Positions 22,731-39,200 of a stretch of DNA of 64,000 nucleotides are shown piece by piece. Source of the DNA: Tetradesmus obliquus (taxonomy: Eukaryota; Chlorophyta; Chlorophyceae; Sphaeropleales; Scenedesmaceae); the NCBI GenBank assembly GCA_030272155.1, contig CP126201.1:4128501-4192500 (forward strand). Direction: 5' to 3'. Position 1 is the stretch's first letter, and each line of letters starts with the position of its first letter. The position numbers were made by a program, and so were the translations under genes. A model generated the notes under the pieces. It saw nothing but the letters and a program-made list of their open reading frames with translations, was not told where the DNA came from and searched no databases.

Positions 22731-24478
22731 TCTGCCGTGACAATGTGCAAATGCGTGGACATGAGTGTGTCAGGTGGTAGCACTGCACGTAAGCATTGCG
22801 CACAGCAAGGAAGGGGTACCAGGCCCAAGCACAGCAGGCTGGAGCAACGCCCTGGATGGGGTCCGCTGCTGCTGCTGCTGCTGCTGTTGCTGCTGCTTTC
22901 ACGGCTGCTGCCAGTCCTGCATGCTTGTTGCTGACCTGGCGCACACGCATGCAAACCAAACCTACGATGCAACAGCGACACCAACGTCGTACGCCGCCGC
23001 AGCTGCTGCTGCTGCTGCTGCTGCTGCTGCATTGACACGCCATGCCAGTCTGTCACAGCCGCCTACACTGCTGCTGCATTATCTCACCGGCATGCTGATG
23101 TAGATCACGCGCTGCTGCAGCAGCAGCGACGGCAGGTCAGGCGGGTTGCCAAACCGCTCCGCCTCTGGCAAGAAGATAGGCCTGCCCTCGGGGTAGCTCT
23201 GGTAGTCACCATACGCTGCGCGAGCACCTGAGTAGCTGCGGCCCCTGCCTGCCATTGTTGCTGCTGCCGCGCCGCCAGGGCCGCCTGCTGCTGCTGCTGC
23301 CGGCATGCTGTAGCTGCTGCTGCTGCTCTGCGTGGCTGCGCGCGCTGCAAAGCCGAGTCCTGCAGGGTTTGAGGGGTCGAAGCGCTCGCCGCGCATGTAA
23401 TGCTTGCTGGATAGCGTGGCCTGCAGCAGCAGCAGCAGCGGTGGCAAAAGGGTGAAGGTCAACACCCTATTCTTCGGCGCCAAGCAGTGCACTGTGTTTT
23501 CAAAGCATGGCCCAGTGCACAGTTGCCGATGTGTGCATCCTGCAGCAGCTGCGGGTGCTGCGGCCTGACAGCTGCGCTGAGCAAAGCCAAACGCATTACA
23601 GCTGTGCAATCGCTTGCAGGATGTTGGCAGCGCAGCGCATTGCAGGGATCCCAGTGGTCGCAACACCAGAATTTCAGCGCATCAATCGGCACATGAACAT
23701 AATGCGCATGCTGGCATGCTGCAGACTACCGGCTGCTTGCATTCACACGACGCTTGCAAGCATGGTGATGCCAGTCAGCTGCAAGCATATGCACGCTGCT
23801 GTCCTGGTTTGACGTAACAGCAGCAGCTGCATGCCGTGATTCTACAAGTTCCTTCAACAAATACCATGCGCAGCTGATAGCTGCAGTCATTCCCTACCAG
23901 AAAGCAGCAAGCAGCACGTGCATGGGCACCTTGCTGGTGCTGACATAGTAGCATTTGTACTGCACCACATGCTAAGACAAGCATCATGTATTGCATGTAT
24001 GCCAATATTAGCTGTTGTGCATCACAACAACACACTAGCAGACTGCGGGCCAGCTGCTACTTTGCTGCTGTCACGACTTCACCACTCTTCTGCCTGCCAA
24101 CCATGCCACATCGCTAGCTGGCCAGCTCACCGGATCAGGAGTGTTAGTGCCAGGCCCTGAAAGCCCCAGCGCAGCTATCTGCTGCGGTGTGAGGCCGTAG
24201 AGTGGCTTGTCCTCCTGCTGCTCCTCTGCTGCTGCCTGCTCCTCCTGCTGCCTGCCTGGAGCGAACCACTCATACTGGTCTGCTAGCTGGTTCGTAAGAC
24301 GGAAATACTCTGCATCTCCATCGGAGTATTCGCTCGAGGGCCCGAACACCTGCCACTTGTGGGCTGCTGGCACCGTTCTGCTCTTTGATGGCGAGATCAC
24401 TGGCCGCAGTGCTACGCGCGCGCTGCTGCGGCCGGCGTGCGCCACTGCACGTCTGCTGTCATGCAGACGGCAGTGCAT
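20298..24478 (-). CDS. CLPR1: Chloroplast ClpR1-like non-catalytic subunit of the Clp protease
   Basis: Exons 24131-24478, 23088-23420, 22350-22548, 21545-21693, 20781-20878 and 20298-20475 (stop TAG) join in phase to 434 residues. The frame is open upstream to 24583, but the Met at 24478 gives a basic, Ser/Ala-rich plastid transit peptide. Clp hallmarks: PPDLPSLLLQQRVIYISMP, VTELVVAQCYYLDFDD, KPIYVYLNSTG, AAVLLAAGQKGHRYTFPHA, and the handle region NELEYATKYYAAILARSTGK. Where active ClpP has its Ser and His, this protein has KAQNQAA (Asn at the Ser position) and ISTAPP (no His), so it is a ClpR, not a ClpP. The NR...A.D and NELEYATKYY positions resemble plant ClpR1 most. It would form part of the plastid ClpP/R ring. 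Five of its splice junctions have extra copies in the introns. Confidence 0.92.
20651..20713 (-). repeat. Copy of ClpR1 exon 6 start with its acceptor
   Basis: Encodes, after CTGCAG, KRYFSVKQAY-EGLVDKLVP as in the true exon at 20475, with one Glu-to-Lys change and then divergence. It lies in intron 5. A further 17-bp scrap of the same acceptor (GAAGTAGCGCTTGCAGCA on the plus strand) is at 20571-20590. Confidence 0.88.
20957..21003 (-). repeat. Copy of ClpR1 exon 5 start
   Basis: Encodes ANKLEYATKHYAAIL beside the true ANELEYATKYYAAIL at 20835-20878. It directly adjoins the long (CAG)n run at 21005-21073. Confidence 0.88.
21005..21073. repeat. Long (CAG)n microsatellite, about 23 units
   Basis: An uninterrupted AGC/CAG run in ClpR1 intron 4. 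On the transcribed strand it reads CTG. A second run of similar kind lies at 20893-20935, next to the true exon 5 acceptor. Confidence 0.95.
21264..21435 (-). repeat. Two copies of ClpR1 exon 4 end with its donor
   Basis: CAAAGCCGCCGCACCTGCAG at 21264 and CAAAGCCGCCGCACATGCAG at 21386 (plus strand) each repeat the exon 4 end at 21545-21590 (FGQAVDAQLQ plus donor GTGCGGCGG). Spacings are about 122 and 145 bp, so this is a three-member tandem array including the real junction. Confidence 0.88.
21981..22286 (-). repeat. Three copies of ClpR1 exon 3 end with its donor
   Basis: Blocks starting at about 21981, 22108 and 22236 repeat the exon 3 end at 22350-22400 (encoding AIWAALGFTRAPLYT and the following donor), together with intron sequence such as CACCCCACAATGCAT. 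The period is about 120-128 bp. The copies keep the open frame and the donor GT. Confidence 0.9.
22626..22664 (-). repeat. Copy of ClpR1 exon 3 start with its acceptor
   Basis: Encodes FLPTVTELVVAHL after GTGCAG, against FLPSVTELVVAQ in the true exon 3 at 22510-22548. It lies in intron 2, next to the (CAG)n run at 22690-22728. Confidence 0.88.
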
Positions 24479-26707
24479 GCTCAATGTGTGTCGTGTAGGA
24501 GGGGGGCCAGCAGCAGCAGCACTTCGGAGGTCCTCGGCGAATCGTGCAAGCCACGTAGCAAAGACGTTTAACGTTTGACTCAACTGTAAAACTTTTGCTA
24601 CAAGTGCTTAACGCACGCCCTGGCTTCAACATCCGACATGCTGTGGCTTGGACTGAACGGGTTTTGGCTGAGCGCTTGATCCAAGTATTGCAAGAACAAA
24701 TACATTCACTGTACCACCTATCTGCACTGATTGGAGGGCGGCGGTCGAACAGGCCTGTACTTGCTGCTTGTACTGCTGCTGCAGCAGCAGGAGTCCTGAA
24801 TCACCGACTGGGCATTTGGACAGTGGATTCGATGCTTGACAATGTAAGTGTCCCCGTTTACCTTCGTCAGCCGTCAACCGAGTACATCAAGGCACTCTGG
24901 CAAGCTACTTGTTGACAGCCATGCCAGCCTGGATCCATCGCACGGCTGTGACAGCCTGCCATGCAGCTGCCACAACACCCTTCATCATGTAGAGTTGTTT
25001 GGAAAGGCCGTGCATAATGCGAGAAGGAAATTGAAAGTCCGCGTTCACATGTTCAGCAACTGCGCAAAAGACATCCTGCACAAGTGCACCACCCCGCCCT
25101 GGGCGCACGCTGCACTGCTGGTAGCCGCATGACCATTTGCTATGACATGTGTGGTGGGCTAGCCCAGTCTATAGTAATGCAACCAGATACTCAATGACAG
25201 TACTGAACAACACATCGGAAAAGGGAGCCACAGTCATCAGTAGCACAACATCCCGACCTGGGCTGCTAGCGTGATGGAGTGCTTCACTATCCTGCTGACC
25301 CGGTCAGCTTGGGCCAAGCTAATCGCCTACCATGCTGGAACACCACTAGCTGGCATGCTCAACAGCAGGATGCAGCCCAATCAAAACTCACTGGTGAGCA
25401 TGAACAAGCCTTGCCTTGCTGGCGCTGCGTTCGCCTGTATGTCACCTCTCGAAACCAGCGGCTGCAGAAAGCTGGCAGCTGTCAGAGCGACTGCGCCAGT
25501 CACATTGTTTGGTGAAGTGCAACGCGCACCAAGCCTCAGCCTTCACCAGACTTGTGGTTTGATAAAACATCCCACTGACTCCTGACACATCACCTAAAGC
25601 TCAAGGCAACCACACGTTTCCGTGCACAACTAGCAGCTGGCAGCTGCTGTGTAGCAGCACTGGCACAGCTGAAGCATGCCCTGCGCAGCACCAGTGCTTT
25701 TCCCAGGTGCATGCAATGCTGACAAGAGGATGTACATCTGCACGCAAGGCCAAGGGTGAATCACAAACAATATGCAAAGGGCGGACCTCACCCCACAGTA
25801 GTAACAACAATACCTGCCAGGCCACCACAACGCAGAGGGCGCAGTGAGAGGCATGTGTGATGATCAGTGCTTGAGCAAAGCTGTAATAGCGCACACAGGG
25901 CGTGTCGCAACAAAATACTAGCACTGAGCCCTGAACTTTTGGCATAACATGAACTTGCAGCCCTGCAATAGACCTGCATCTGCAGATGAGGCCAACACCA
26001 AAATGTGGATGATTGCATGACTGTTTGCATGCGTTATAGGCCCGGGGTGACAGCCCCTCTGTGTGTGGGGCACTGGCAGTGTTGCAGCCAGCACAAACCT
26101 CGTGTATCCCAGAACTCCAAACATGTGCCCGCAACCAAGCAACGTTGGTTCGGCGGCAGCGCACCACCAGCACAGCACGCTAGCTGCTCCTGCTGTTGAT
26201 GGCCCACAATCCTACCAGCGCCTCACCAAGCAGAACATTCAAAGACGCAGAACAGTCATTACTAAACAATAGACAGCTCCCTATGCAAACACTGTGCAGC
26301 ATCTTTCAGCTGCTGACAAATGCCCCTCCCCAGCCCAGCATTCTCCCACTCCAGAACATCCTCCAACTGCACCGCATAAAAGTGCAGTTACACCATGAAC
26401 CCAAGAAACTCTACCTCAGAATGCGCTGTCACACGCTGGCCCCAATCTGCGTGTCGCCCGCTGCCCCTCCTGCCTAGTCCTGCTACCCTACAGTTTCATC
26501 TGCGGCCATGGCTTAGCAAGCTGCAGGATGCTGCAGCAAGCCAGTGTGGCACAGCATACTTCCTCTGCCAGCTAGTGATAACAGCCACTGCATAAGCCTG
26601 CACGTCACAACCTGCAACCAGCTACACCACCACCAGCTGCTACCTTACTCTCGCTCGCCGCAGCAGCTGCAGCACACTTGTGCACACATACAATGGACAA
26701 CACGCGC
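24479..26707. other. Intergenic region, no gene recognised
   Basis: Between the start of the ClpR1-like gene and the end of the kinase gene, both on the minus strand. Several open frames of about 100 codons occur on both strands but none shows a family signature or splice-linked continuation. Confidence 0.4.
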
Positions 26708-30480
<3,773 letters not shown>

Positions 30481-31095
30481 CTTTGAGCCTGGACAGTTTA
30501 TAAGAGAGCTTCGTCTCTCAGCACAGCTGTTGCTTGCGGAGCTCAGGCGGGTAGAGCGAACAATGCTTCTGATACCGTGCTTGGCTGTCGCACAATCCAA
30601 AGACTCAGAAGCTGCCGATACGTAACCTGAAATAACTATACGTCTGTCTATAGCTAGGTTTGCGAGACAGCTCTGCTCAATTGAACTGCAGTCTGACTGT
30701 ACAGTTATGATTTAGCACATCTACACAGTTTCCGACGCACCAGATAAAATTGCAAGCAAAAGATTAAGGTGAGCTGTAGTATGTGCGGGGCGCATACGTA
30801 GTGGCTGTAGCCTTGCACCGCTGCTGTAGCTGGCTGTAGCCCCTGCTGTAGCAGGGTAGTGCCAACCTGGCTGGTTGAACCCTGCTGTTCAGACATGCAG
30901 TTGACACGCCCTAATGACACCGTGAACCCGATATGTGCTCAAGAGCATGGTTCAGCCCCTACACATCGCAAGTGTTTCGTTTGGCGGATCTGACATGCCG
31001 GGGTGATTGACCTTGTGTTGACCTTCGATAGTCCATTGCTGTCCAGGCTTGTGAAGCTCTAGGTGCACTTGTGTGTTGCACAACCATATGATGTA
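30481..31095. other. Upstream region of the kinase gene, no gene seen
   Basis: Probable promoter/5'UTR of the kinase gene. No other feature was recognised. It ends at the 3' tail of a LINE copy. Confidence 0.4.
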
Positions 31096-32550
31096 CCATT
31101 ACATTACATTACATTACATGCTCCACTCAACGAGGAGTGGGAACCCCAGTCAGGAGCCAACGAGAGGCTCAAAGGGGGAGGAAACATCGAAGAACAACTC
31201 ATCATCATCCCAACCGTCAGTAAAAATCGCAGAAAAAAACTCATCAGCATCATCAATAACTTGAGCAATAGCCTGACAGGACAGAAGGACCTCAGGATCG
31301 GTGTCCGGGTGACACCGCATCAGATAGCAGCAGTGCACAAAAGCAGCCACCAAAGCAGGTGACTGCTTCATAAAAGTGATCATGTCATCGCCTGCTGGGT
31401 GGCAACCAGCAATAGTAGCCCATGTTTGTGACGAGTCCCCGAAGGGTTCGAACAACATAGCAAAACGCTCGCGGACTGGTGCATAGAAAGGGCACTCAAA
31501 GATCATATGAAACTCATCCTCAACAACCTCAGACTGGCAGCCAGGACGTAGGCACACCCTGTCACTTCGCGGCACAGGTGGTCGCTGCCACCTGCCACTG
31601 CAGACACGTAAATCATGGGCACCCAACCGGAAACGGGTCAAGGACCCCAGATGCTCTCTGTTGATCCCAGCAGTTTGAGAGACATAATCTGGGCGCCATA
31701 AAGCTGGGCTCACAGACAGCATGTCAGCAGAAGAGCATGCCGCAAACCACCGCTCATAGGTATTGTAGACACCATGACCACTAGCAGCATCACGCGGGTT
31801 GACAGGGCACCCCTGCCACTGCTGATACAAAACGCCATCAAAAGCACGCGCTATGGTTTTCAGATCCAGAGACTGGAAGTTTTGCAGCCGTTGCACGGCA
31901 TCTCCCAGCTGCTGTGAGTGGGCATGCACATATTCAAGTACACGTCGCAACTGTTTGCACCACACTGCGCCGCTGCTGGAAGCAGCGGACAACCGTAAGT
32001 TGTCACGCATAGCACAGGCCAAAAGGGAGGACGCATCCATATCCACAACCCTATTCCACATGCTCACCGCCGCACGAAGCCACAAACTGACCAAAGGCTG
32101 GGCCCCAAATTCTCTTGACAGAAGCAAGCGAGCAGTGGACTTGCGGACTCGTCCTGCAAGTGTACGCAGAAACGTGAACTGCACCCTGCTGATGACATTG
32201 TTCTGCAACTTGCCGACCAAAGCAGCACCCGAGCCCGCCTGGCTGAGCAGGGCTGGACCCCACACTTCGGAACAGTAACACAGAATTGGAGACACAAGAG
32301 AGTCGAAGAGCTGCACCTGCATTGACAAACTGCGAATGCCATGCTCCTTACATCTGGCCAGCATAGCCCACATCGCTCTACTACCAGCCGCAGCCAGAGC
32401 ATCAGTGCAAACAGACACACCCTGAGTCGAATGGAACTGGACGCCCAAGTACCTGAACTGCTGTGACACCGGAACCTGCTGCCCCTGGTACTGCCACACT
32501 GCTGCACCGCTGTAGCGCCTCCTGTCAAACACAATGGACAATACTGCGGT
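31096..32550 (-). mobile_element. 5'-truncated LINE (non-LTR retrotransposon), C-terminal part of ORF2
   Basis: A minus-strand frame is open from about 32703 to a TGA at 31150. From about 32545 it matches the region after the reverse-transcriptase catalytic core: RRRYSGAAVWQYQGQQ, QFRYLGVQFHSTQG, a thumb/connection-like helical part, then CLRPGCQSEVVEDEFHMIFE with the Cys-His motif common near the end of LINE ORF2. The 3' end is a TGTAA-type pentamer tail (31096-31120 on the plus strand as CATTA repeats). The RT active site is absent, so the copy is dead at the 5' end, but the remaining frame is intact. A second copy is at 55715-56170. Confidence 0.88.
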
Positions 32551-32647
32551 AACTGACAAAATTGGTATGTGAGTTACATAACTGACAAAATTGGTACCAT
32601 GGACAATACTGCGGTAACTGACAAAATTGGTATGTGAGTTACATAAA
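32534..32647. repeat. Tandem duplication at the 5' edge of the LINE fragment
   Basis: ATGGACAATACTGCGGTAAC occurs at about 32533 and again at about 32600, and ACTGACAAAATTGGTA occurs three times between 32552 and 32632. The repeat starts where LINE similarity ends, consistent with a rearranged 5' junction. Confidence 0.8.
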
Positions 32648-35600
32648 AAGGTGCCAACGGCAACGCGCTTGAGGCAGTTGGCTCCTGCAAGATTGGCGTT
32701 CACATGATGTGATCTCCGAAATCACAAACAACGAACGCGTACTGCCAGCAAAATCACCAATTTGGTGGTTCGGCATCGCTGTCCCTTCTGAGTTCGCAGT
32801 GCAACCACAATGACAAGTAATAAGCACACGCTAGATGGCAAAAACACACACAGCAGCAGCTGCAAGCCGGCCTCTTGCCCAGAACTTGTGCCATCAAGCA
32901 GCTGCATCTACTCTTCTACCAAAGTAAAATGCGTTGTGCTCTATCAGCATCAGCCGCGTCAACCTATATGTTGCCGCCAGCAGCACCAGCGTTGTGCACT
33001 GCCTGCACCACAGCATGGCACACGTTTTCGCTGTGACACCAATGGGTGCACAACTGATGCTACCCAAAGCTGCGAGAGTATGTTGTCTGACATATCGGTC
33101 TCACAGCAGATGCAGACAGCCTCCAGCCTTGATTCAAATAGTACTTTCAACCCAGCGTTCAGGTGTTGTATGCCGTCTCATGAGCACAGGAACCACACTG
33201 ACAAACAACTGCAATGCAGTGTGTTGCCACCCGTTTATGATCACCAAAGGCTTCGGCTGCAATGAGACAGCTTGCATGCCTTTGTGTATACCTGCATATT
33301 GGTTAATGGTCAACAAAATGTCACAGCAACACGGTGCTGAGATAAGGGCAGAGGGGAGAAATTGCATCTCAAGCACACATGTCAGCTGGCGGTCACCTGC
33401 TTGAAGACGTGTGATGCTCAGTGATGAGTGTTGTTGCTGCGGCAACGCACAGCATCTGGAACCGCATTGTAGAAGGCACTCAAACAGCCCCAATGCAAGA
33501 TCCCACTCAGCAACACATGAGTGGGTAAGTACAAGGAGTTGAAACAGACATCAGACACCCAAACAACACACAGCAGCAGGCCGCCACTGCAAGCAGTATG
33601 TTGCTAGTTCAGCGTGCAGCAGCTATGCACGGCAGCCTGATCGCTGAAGCCTAGCCAAGAACCAAAGGATGCTGTCCAGACCTCCTTTGCAAGATACAGA
33701 CATCTGCAATGGCATGGCTGTCAAAGCACAGGCCTAGTCAAGCCAAACAATATGCGGGCGGTCCATGACAACTGATTGCCTCTCTGTGACATGCACATGC
33801 CTTTCAAGCAGAGGATTGCAGGCATGGTGACTGTAGCTGTGCCCTGCTGCGCTGGGCAACCTGTGATACTACTGCACGGTCCCCCACGGGTGTCATGCAC
33901 AGCCCAGCTTTGGTGTTCCTGTAGTACAAATGTAACAGAAACAGGCAGTGCCAGCCAGCGCAGCATGACTAGCACTGGATGACAATGGATAACAGTTGAC
34001 CGCCGAAACAACAAACAAGCTCTATGGCAACTGGCATATTGCACACGTTGTCATTTGGCTGTTGCTCATTGTATGTGCCTGATGCGGCATCAGGCGCAGT
34101 AACTGTGCATGCAGTGGCCTGGCACAGCTGAACCGCCTGAAATGCCCAAAGCAGTGATAACAACCATGGGCACAGGAGAAAGATAACCAGAACAAGTGAA
34201 GTGTTCGGGTTGATGCCAGCAAAAGCATCTAGCCTGCAGTTCCGAGTCTTGAGCAGACAAACCTACTCTTGTCCTCTTCCTGGCGTGATCTGGCCACTTC
34301 TGCGTCTGGATGAAAACATCTTTGTTCACCAATGTCCTCTTCTCGGGATTAAGCACTGCACTGAAGATGGCATGCCACCCTCGAGCACATGCCCATATGC
34401 TAGCTCCACCATCACAAAATCCAACCACCCCCACACATATTATCACCGCCTGGGCTCCTGCTTGCTTCCATGGTCACTCTTAGCCTGTGGCATTCACCAT
34501 GGGCCAAATAACATGGAGCCAAAGCAGCATTGCTATTATGCAGTAAAAGTTGCACACGAGCTCGCGTGCATCTTTGCCACAAACAGCGTTATGCTCAAGC
34601 ATGCGGAAGGCAAGGTTGGCTACATGTATGACTAGCCGTGTGACACATGCACGCCCGAGTAGCCAGCACTTGCTGACATCAGGGGCGCCAGTGTCGTGCT
34701 TTACGAGGTCAGCATGGTGGCTGGGCCTGGCGCTGCCAAGTGCTGCCCGCTTTGCAATATGCAGTTCTTGTCGCAATGGCAACCACATGCAGCTGGGCTG
34801 ATGCCGCAGATTGTGCTGATTAGCCCAAATGTCCTTGACCAACAGCTTCACAGCAAAACGTCAGACTTGCTCAATGCATGCACAAGGCTTGCTGCTCTTC
34901 TACTGGTGGTTTCACCCGATGGAATCTGCTTGCAACAAGCAGCCCCAAGAATGCACATGCAACAAGCAAGGTTTAGTACACACCGTGTGTCACGTTGAGA
35001 GCCTACATATGGCTCAGCTCAGTGATTGTGGCAGTGGCATGTGAGTCACTCTGCATACACCGCCATAGACAAGGTCGCACCAGTGTGACGTGGAATAATA
35101 TGCCCACTTGCATCATCAAGAATATGCACATGAGCTTCCTGCAGTGACGGGCACTGCAGGCAGAAACAATGCATGTCTACGCCGCGCAGTCTCAGGAATG
35201 GGTCATGCATGCTGCATTTTAAATGCAGCTGCAGCCACCAGTAGCATGGAACTACTTGTGACAAAAAACATAGAGCGCATACCGTGGGTCTGTGTTGAGC
35301 GCCTTTGACAGAAGCCAGTCGGGATACATTGCGGTATCTCCACCAATAACAAACCGCTGTCTACCCTTTCTGCTGTCCCTGGACACCAGATGTAGCAGAG
35401 CTCAAATGAACCATGCTGACAGGACACGGTGGCCTACACGCCAGAATCAAACCCAGCATGCAGGAATGCTCCAGCCGTGCACCAGTAGCACTTAACCATG
35501 TGGTGTGATCCCCACCACACACGAAGCATCACTTTTGTGTCACGACAGTGTGCTAGCACCTACTAGGTGAGTGTAATGCAGTTGAACTGCAGCAGTGATC

Positions 35601-36256
35601 GTGAGCTGCAACTCATGATGTCGCAGCCAAGCGGCATGCGAAAAGTGCACAGCCCAGCAGCCTGCAATGCGCCAGACCCCACCATGCCACTGCAAACGCA
35701 GGTAGCCACATTCAACACATGCTCTTGTGCTACATTTGAATAGATACAAACCTGCAGATCTCAAAAATCTGCTTTCAGCCCAGAACTTCACCAAGCAGCA
35801 CTTTCCCAGCAGCACACCATCAGACAGTCCATGAACCATGCACCCAGGAAACATGTCTGGAATCGACTACCTACTGTTGACTGATACAGCCTCAATTCGT
35901 GATAAACAGCACACGAAGGCTGTCTGGTGATAAGGTTGGCAGGAGATGGGAGAAGGAATCAGCAGCCAATGGAAGCCCTTATTGCAAGGTTTTCACGCCC
36001 GAATCAACCACGGGTGCTGTGCCCAATCGCGCGCATTTTTTTGTGAACAACTCCTTGCTCACCCTACGCCCAAAGGTACCAGCGGATCCAGGGAACGCAA
36101 TATCTGCCACACACATATTGCTGAGCACCCATATACATGTCAACATGGCCCGAAGCATGCGGCACAGATGCTTGCCACGTCAACTAGTGCAATCCAGCAG
36201 TACACCCCATGTGGGCAGCCATGTGTTAGTCCGCTACCAGAGCATTGGCCTGCAGC
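32648..36256. other. Intergenic region of 3.6 kb, no gene recognised
   Basis: Unlike neighbouring DNA it has few long triplet runs. Open frames up to 144 codons (34201-34635, plus) show no family signature. I see no splice-linked exon series on either strand. Confidence 0.4.
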
Positions 36257-39200
36257 TCAGCTGCCCCACCTGTTCTCCCCTGTGAGCAGGTTACCCATGC
36301 TGCCATGGGATGGAAGCTCGGATGTCATTACATATGGCGCCAACCCGCTGCTATGACGGCGGACTGCTGTCGCAAACCTGGACGGGCTGGCAACACGCTG
36401 AGCAGCTGCCATCATGCCAGCAGCGGCAGCGCCCGCAAGCTGATCCTGCAGAGCAGCAGCGGCTGTAGAGGCGCTGTTTGCTGCACCCATGAGGTGGGTA
36501 CTGCCATACGCTGCTGGTGCAGCAGCTAGGCCCAGAAGTGGGTTGCTGCTGGAGCCGACAGAGTTGTTGTAGCCCTGCTGAAAGTACGTTGGAGTGCCGC
36601 TGGCGGCTGTCATAGGGCTGAGGTCCTGCCCGCACAAGCTGAACACACCCAAACCACATCCATCACTAGAGCGTGTTGCAATGCGAGGCAATGGCGCGCT
36701 AGCACAGCCATAGCCACCCGCAACACTGCTGCTGGCGCTGCCAGCAGCCACAATGTTTGCAGCAGCTGCAGCAGCGGCTGCAGCTGCAGCTGCTGCCATG
36801 CCGGGCGCAGTGTACTGGCAGTTGTTGTCAAAGAAGAGGTTGCCGCTGCCTGCAGCAGGCGAGCCTGTACGTGCTGCAGCCTGCAGCATGTTGTAGGCGC
36901 CTGCGGTGTTTATGCATCCAGCAGCTTGCAGTGGCGGTGCCCCGCTCATGCTTCCTGCCGCTGCATCTAAGCTGCTCAGGCCAGCAAGGTAGTTCTGGGT
37001 GTTGAGGTGCTCAAGCATCTGCTGCAGGTCTGGCTGTGACGCTGTGTGGGTTGCCCTGTATGCTGCAAGAGAGCCATCTGCACTCAGGCTGTTGTAGCGC
37101 TGAACTGCTGCTGGACCAGCAGCTGGCATGTTGGCTAGTGCTGCCTGCCGCTGCTGCTGCAGCAGCAGGTTTGCAACCGCAGCCCTGTCTGCAGCAGCTG
37201 CCTGGACCGCCGCGTGCGTGACAGCAGGCATGTGCTCGGACATGGTGTTCACTGCCCAGGAGGCGTTGCTGCCATCGTTGGAGTTGAGCGCGCCATACAT
37301 GGCAGGCAGCACGCCAGCACCCTAAAAACATGGTGGAGACAGCATGGCAGGGCGCAGTGTGACGCGTGATCTCGTTTATCACCAGCTGTTCCTGTTTACG
37401 GCTGTTCCTGTTGGCGTAGCTGGCCTTGTATGTGATGGTACGAAGAGATCATGCAGCTGAGCTGGCAAACACCATGCTAACATAGTGGTTGTTCAGCACC
37501 TACCTGGTCGAGGCCATGTGTGTGCAGCGGTGCCATGTTGCTGCCACGTAGCCCAACGGATGTGGAAGGGTCCACCAGGCCTGCAGTCATGCCAGCCAAT
37601 GCTGCTGCCTGGCGGAGTGCCAGGTCGCCAGCCGCCATGCCCATCACCCATGGTGCTGAGTACTGCTGTGGCGCACCATAGGGCATGTTGCCCAACGTGC
37701 CTGCCAGGCCCGCAACCATGGGCATCAGGCGGCTGCTCAACCCCATGTTGGGCATTGACATGGACATGTTGCTGAAGTTGCCAATTGGCAGGCAGGTGTT
37801 CTTGGCGTTGCTCCTCTTGCGCGCCGGCTTGGAGGCCTGTAGAGTGCCACCATTGCTGCGCGAGCCCTTGGCATCTGGTGTCATCCAGAGGAGGGATTGC
37901 AATGAACACATCAGCGCAGGGGTTGGTTGTCTGTTGCAGCTGCTGTGGTCCACATGTCCAACCAAAGCATAGCATCATGCATGCCCAGCTCTCACCACAC
38001 CTGCTGCTGCAGCAAAGCACGCAATTCAGGGAGACGCTGCAGTTGCGGTGAAAGAATATATTACAGCAACAGCAGTGGGAGGAGCAGCAAAGGAGCACGC
38101 ACTGTAGCTGAGGCTGCTGCAGCAAGCACGGCCTCACCATCCTCCTGTGCCTGCTTGTCCTTGCGGTGGCGTGCAGGGTCCATCCACTCCACCACCATAG
38201 TTGTGTCTCCACCTGTCCAGTGATACTTGGTGTGCAGAGCCTGCATGGCTGCCAGAGCAGCGGGTGCTTCCTCATACTCCACAATGCCGCAGCCCTGAAG
38301 GCGCGAAGCAGGAAAAAGCAGAAGAAGGTGGATCAGCAGAAGAGAAGAAGAAGCCGAATAACAGATTTGCCCACATTGCTGCTGGCAGGACTGCATGACG
38401 CGTGGTTGCAGGGTGTTGTTGCTCAGCTGACAAGTGCATTGGTGCATACACCTACTTTACTTGCTATAACATCAAGCCGTTTGCTGCTTGCAGCACTACC
38501 GTGAGGCCATGGCCTGCCGAAGCTACTGGCGGTAATCACACCCTTTTTGAACCACGGACGCCAGTCACATTGCTCACCTTGCTTGTCTTGGCCGAAGCCC
38601 AAGGCCTGAACAGGTTCAGGGAGTTGACGGTGCCAAACTGCTGGAACAGTGCCAGGATTGACTCGTAGAGCACAGTGGGTGGCACCCGCGCAAAGAAAAC
38701 ACAGCAGGACTCCTGCTCGTTGCCACTAGGTGGCATAGGCAGGCTCTGTTCTGCCACCTCTGAGGCCTCACTTCCCTCAACGTTAGCACTGGAGCAGTCT
38801 GCTCCTGCATGCTCCGAAACTGTTTGCTGCTGGGCGCTGGAGGCCTCAAAGGCATCCGCTGCACAAACTGCTGGGCTGCTGCTGAGGGCTGCAGCTGGCT
38901 CCTGCTGCTGCAGCAGCAAGTTATTGGTCAAGCTGTCATGGTCTAGCTGCTGGTAGCTCAGCGCTGCTGGTGTGCTCTTGCTGCAGGACACATCCAGCTG
39001 ACCTGCATCATCAAGGCTGCAGCTGCTTGTCAGCACAGCTGAATTATTGCTGACAAACAAGTCTTTGTTGTTTTGGACAGGGTTGCCCAGCTGGCTGCCT
39101 TTGTGAGGGTAGGTGCCACAAGTGAGCGCTGACTTGTGCAAGCCCTGCAGGAACAAAGACAGGAAACCAAAAGTTGTGGCGATGTAGCAGCATTCACAAC

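Noticed and set aside
24595-24915. 106-codon plus-strand frame just beyond the ClpR1-like start, considered as a divergent gene
   Set aside because: No recognisable domain, no clear splice sites and no transit or signal features.
31853-32278. 141-codon plus-strand frame
   Set aside because: Antisense of the LINE ORF; no independent support.
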